Below, piece by piece: positions 60,021-64,000 of a stretch of 64,000 bases of DNA. The notes under the pieces were generated by a model. That model was not told the DNA's origin, ran no database searches, and was given only the letters and a program-made list of their open reading frames with translations. This DNA is from Lytechinus pictus (lineage: Eukaryota; Echinodermata; Echinoidea; Temnopleuroida; Toxopneustidae). Location: NCBI RefSeq assembly GCF_037042905.1, contig NC_087262.1, forward strand, positions 23,638,001 to 23,702,000, in the 5' to 3' direction. The translations under genes and the position numbers were made by a program. Positions within the stretch are counted from its first letter, which is position 1, and each line of letters opens with the position of its first letter.

Positions 60021-61020
60021 ACCCAAGGGAGAGAGCTTCGCGCGCTCTGTAAGTGTTGGCCAAGCCCCCGAAGCTACCGCCATTTTGTTTAATCCATTAG
60101 AAGCTAAAATAAGCCCTCATTAATATTAATTTCGTACGATGCTCCCTCGTCGACCGTGGTTTTGTACGTGTATTAGACAATACGCACATCAGCGCAATGA
60201 CAAAGGTCAACTTGGCAAATTCATTAATGTATTCATTTTGTTACGCGCTCGTGACGCGAAGGATTCAGCGAATCAAGCAAGTGCAAATCTGAGACGATAC
60301 ATTGCGCTCAATAAAGTATCGATATCACAATCGATATCACTTAAAAACAAAGCATTGTTTGTATTGTGTCTTATAGGCCTATAAAGTCGTGATTAGTTAA
60401 AGAGGTCTCAAGTGCTTTTGCCATCCCCAAATTGTCACATGTTAAGATATACAGCATCTTAGTTTTTAACAAATGTAAAGAATCAATATTAATTAATCAA
60501 TATTAGGGGGGCCTACATTATACAAGCTCTGCTTTTGAGTTGGCCCTCCCTCCCTTTCAATCATTTATATTTCGATTTGATAATTGTCTATTGTAATTTT
60601 ATAATGTTGTCAATTTTTGTATGTACTTCAATTGTGATTATATGTTACTTTGTCAATTGTATCATAATTGTAAATATGAAATTGAAAGTGGAAAATAAAA
60701 TAATTGAATTGAATCTAGACTCTAAATAGCCGGCAGAGGCCGCCGAACGGATCAAAGGGGGCTGTTGACCCAAAAGTCTTGTTTTCCTTTTTTTTTCTAG
60801 GGGGGGGGGGGGCGGGTGGGGGCAGAATATGGTTATTACAATTTGATGGTAATTTTCACTGGTTGAGTATGGTTACTGAAAAAAAATAACCGTCACCACT
60901 AATAGAGTACATTTCTTGTTACAAATTTCGAGAAGCAAAAAAAAAAAATGTTGTTCAAGGTATAATACGTAAGGGGCCGGCCCCGGCCCTCATGGATCCC
61001 CGTGCCTGTTTTCTTTATCT
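60021..61020. other. No gene seen
   Basis: An 82-codon frame at 60139-60384 is not recognised. The G run at 60800-60812 and GGGGCCGGCCCCGGCCC (60973) belong to unclassified G/C-rich repeat ends. Confidence 0.4.
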
Positions 61021-61021
61021 G

Positions 61022-61195
61022 GCGTCCGTTTCATAATGAATTACAGCTATTTAAACATCGCTGTTATTGTGATTACCGTGGTAACCTAGATTATGATTGG
61101 TTATAGCAGTTGCCATCGTAGTTAACTACGATGGTAACGGCTGTAACCAATCATAATTACCATACTTGTAACTCATGATGAAACGGGACCCAGTT
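61022..61195. mobile_element. Hairpin MITE with CGTTTCATAATGA ends
   Basis: The ends GTCCGTTTCATAATGAATTA and TAACTCATGATGAAACGGGA are inverted. The centre (61091-61156) is a near-perfect palindrome around GTTAAC, with 33-bp arms. Confidence 0.75.
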
Positions 61196-61734
61196 TATCA
61201 TGTTTAATACGTTTCCTGTCCCCTCTATTCTCCAGCATTTCTTGCTCTGTTTTTCCATTTAATTATTTATTTTCACACTCACGTTATTTTGGTGCCGCCT
61301 TTCTCCTACATATATTTCCTTCTTCTTTTCCCACTTGTTATCTGTCTCCTGGTTTCCATAAATCTCGTCTTATTTCTCTTCCACCCCTTTGTTCCTACTT
61401 CCCACCATTCGTGCTCTCTTACCCCCCCCTCTAAATTATCTCTTTATATGTGCCCCTCCATTTCTTTCTCATCTCTTTTCAACCCCCTTCTCATCACTCT
61501 TTCTCTCTCTCGATCTCCATCTCATTTGAATTTTGCCAATTCCAAATCCCTTTCATTTTAGCTCTGTACAAATACTATATGAATACAAATGAAAGACATG
61601 AAGGCATTTTCTGGTTAGTTGTGAATTTTATTAATAGCTATAAAAAATATCACATTATCAGAGGATTTAGCCTTACTTTTTTTCTTAAGCGTATTTTAAT
61701 ACTTTGAATCGAACAAAAATGTTTTTTGTATGCA

Positions 61735-62110
61735 GGGGCAGCGATCCTGGGGGGCACAGTTCCCCCTACTTTTTGAAGCACTGAAAAGTGCCTTTAATTT
61801 TATGTAAGAAAAATGCCCCCTCACGAACGTGTACTGTGTCCCTTTCACCTGACGAGAACCTGTTTTAGGTGTTACCAAGTGCTCTTCCTTGTATGCAAAT
61901 TTTTACCAAAAAATGTCCCCCTGAACGTGTTCTGTGCCCTTTCATCTGGGGGCCCGTTTTAAGTGTTAAAAAGTGCCCCCTCGCCTTCTTGTAAGTGCCC
62001 TTTCTCGAATAAATGCCCCCTTTTACCCCAGAAAAGTGCTCCTAAAGAATTTGTTCTGTGCCCCTTTCACCTGAGAAGGACCCGTTTTATGGTCACCATG
62101 ACGAGTGCCC
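61735..62110. repeat. Three diverged ~100-bp tandem units
   Basis: TGCCCCCT-ACGAACGTGTACTGTG-CCCTTTCACCTGA-GAACC-GTTTTAGGTGTTACCAAGTGC recurs at about 61815, 61915 and 62037. No coding frame persists. Confidence 0.7.
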
Positions 62111-64000
62111 TTTGAAACAAGGAAATCCTTTGTGCATTAAGTTTAATAATTCATGTGAGTGGGGGTAGATAAGCAGTTTCATACACTACAGATGGAGGGG
62201 GGGGGGGGGGCTTGAAGGACTCTTGCCCCCCCCCCCCAAAAAAAAAAAGGGTGAAATATATCATTCTGAATATTTTGTCGAAATCTATCACAAAATTGGA
62301 TTTTCTTTTTAAAAATGTCAAAATTTTGCTCTCTCGCAACTTCTTTAAAATTTCACATAATACAGCATTTTCCCTGTGCCTCCCCCCCCCCCCCACTTTC
62401 AACTTCACTTCGCCGCTCCTATTTGTATGTTTATAGCTTTTCCTTTTGCAACCAGTTTTAATGAAAATCGACAGGAAATTTCATACTTCATGAATTTGGG
62501 GTTGTGATGATAATTAAAAAAAAAAAAAATTGGACTTGAAAAAAAAAACCTTTTCCATCTTTATCAAGTGCTTCCTAAGCTAAGTCACTCTTCAATTTGT
62601 TGGATTTCTTGAATGAAAACATCTGTTACACCAGTCCTGCAGATTGAAAAAATATAGAAAGAAAATCAATGAATTTAAATTAAAATTGTCATGATTTGTA
62701 AAACATAAATGTTTTAAGAAAAGTAAGACTATACATACCGGTATATAAATTTCTTCATCACATAACATAGGAAATCTTACTTCTACTAATTATAAACTTG
62801 TACTTCTACAAAGCATATCACTTAAACCTGTTCTATGCAGTTTGCATACCACTCTCCATTATAACTACATGTACTCTATAAAAAAAATGTCAGAGATTTC
62901 CCATAAATATGAATATATGAATTAACATATATAAATTATATATAATAGTCAGAATTAAAGATATGTTTTGTTGCACAGAATATTTTGATCTGCGAATAAA
63001 AACGACACCTATCTATAACCTAAAAACAGAATTGAAATGTTTTTTTCAAAGGCAGGTCTATTTGTTGCCTAAAAATATTGTGAAAACCCCCCATTATTAA
63101 AAATAATCACTTATTAACTCACTCATATAACTGCTGTATGTTGTATTTCTCTTTGTGGTCCTATCACTGTTCTATTAGGCCTACTTCACCAATTGTTTAT
63201 CATCATCAATCACCTCCATGGAAATTGTAGAGCTGCATCATCCTATTGGACAAAATGTAAAATAATAAGATTTTAAAAAAATTGTAAATCTACAAATATG
63301 AAATATGAATATCACACTAAAGAATGAATAAAATGAATTTTATAAAATATAAAACATGAAAAATAGATATTGCTTTGTTTATAAACAAATAGGAAATAAA
63401 AAGGCCATTTAAATAATAGTAGATCAAGGACATGACCTTATTTTATAAATTTGCCCAAGGTACATAACTTTTGGCATTGGTTCTATTTTAGACTCGAGAG
63501 AGTCGAGAGCCTGTATATATAAGAAGTGTATATTCAGTATAGATCCTACCTCTTAGCAGTGGCTCAGGTTATTTTTATTTAATGTAAACATGGTTAACAT
63601 TCATTTCAATGCATGTAATGTATCTGTAATTTTTAATGGGTTAGTTTAACTTTTATACCTGGATGAGAATCTGCAAAATGATACATGCACTTATGATCAT
63701 GTTTAACCATAGGTACCGGGTAGACCTCTACTGTTTTTCTTGTTCTTCAAACTCAACCTGTTTGTGAAAGAAAAGAGAGAACAATAATTGTCAAGTGATC
63801 TCTTTCATGGCCGTATGTACACTGTTAAAAAAAACAGATTTTACAGAAAAAAAACAAGATTTTGCAGAAAGCAATAACAGAATCATTCTGTAAATTCATA
63901 AAACAGGAAGTTTTCTACAGAACAGGTCTGTTTAAAAAGAGGAAAATGGTGTTTTATTTGAGGAAATTTGTAAGGTTCCATACACCAAATACCAATTTCC
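62111..64000. other. No gene seen at the right edge
   Basis: Two opposed G/C runs (62195-62237) border a short inverted structure. The rest is AT-rich. A tiny minus-strand frame at 63728-63757 follows a possible AG acceptor and ends in TAG, but nine codons cannot be assigned to a gene. Confidence 0.4.

Noticed and set aside
60139..60384. 82-codon plus-strand frame
   Set aside because: No recognisable domain and no splice signals of note; the context is repeat-rich.
63728..63757. Terminal exon of another minus-strand gene (nine codons and TAG after CAAACAG)
   Set aside because: Too short to test, no upstream exon within the window, and such patterns are common by chance.

Overview
The window is animal nuclear DNA: AT-rich, intron-rich and packed with short inverted-repeat transposons, tRNA-headed SINEs and G/C homopolymer runs. 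The repeat style (TTAA-flanked MITEs with ends such as AAGTCCACCCCA, frequent TACATGTACATG runs, GCGCTATATAAAT tails) suggests an echinoderm, most likely a sea urchin. The lineage is inference; the eukaryotic gene structure is directly visible.

One complete protein-coding gene can be rebuilt on the minus strand. It is a CDP-diacylglycerol synthase (phosphatidate cytidylyltransferase, CDS1/CDS2 family). It has 13 coding exons between 23444 and 56377 (or 57337), all with GT-AG introns and consistent phases. They sum to 1362 bp, or 453 residues plus a stop, which is the family's usual length. The CTP-transferase signature (residues 371-397) is split across exons 11 and 12. Exon 1 lies in a young tandem duplication and so occurs twice with the same encoded peptide. 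Intron 1 is about 19-20 kb and filled with nested transposons. Two introns hold decayed second copies of the neighbouring exon (exons 2 and 4). A single minus-strand exon at 12283-12448 looks like the first coding exon of a monocarboxylate-transporter (SLC16-like) gene; the rest is not visible and may lie beyond position 1.

Layout: 1-2035 is a ~177-bp satellite. 2036-12000 is transposon territory: a large foldback element with arms of tandem repeats, and a complete hAT-like element with a perfect 8-bp target duplication. 12000-15800 holds the orphan exon, a LINE 3' end and unclassified repeats. 15835-23443 is the 3' flank or long 3' UTR of the CDP-DAG synthase gene. 23444-37177 carries exons 13 to 2. 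37178-56281 is intron 1, with a 1.9-kb hairpin-type element, a MITE split by a 5.9-kb insertion carrying ten copies of a 15-bp box, and a second inverted-repeat complex. 55903-57430 is the exon-1 duplication. 57431-64000 shows only repeats and AT-rich DNA.

The most unusual signals are the GGTAACTGACATTAC box array inside the 5.9-kb insertion, the duplicated first exon, the paired exon relics, a SINE tail abutting a splice acceptor, and a perfect 21-bp-stem hairpin downstream of the stop codon.
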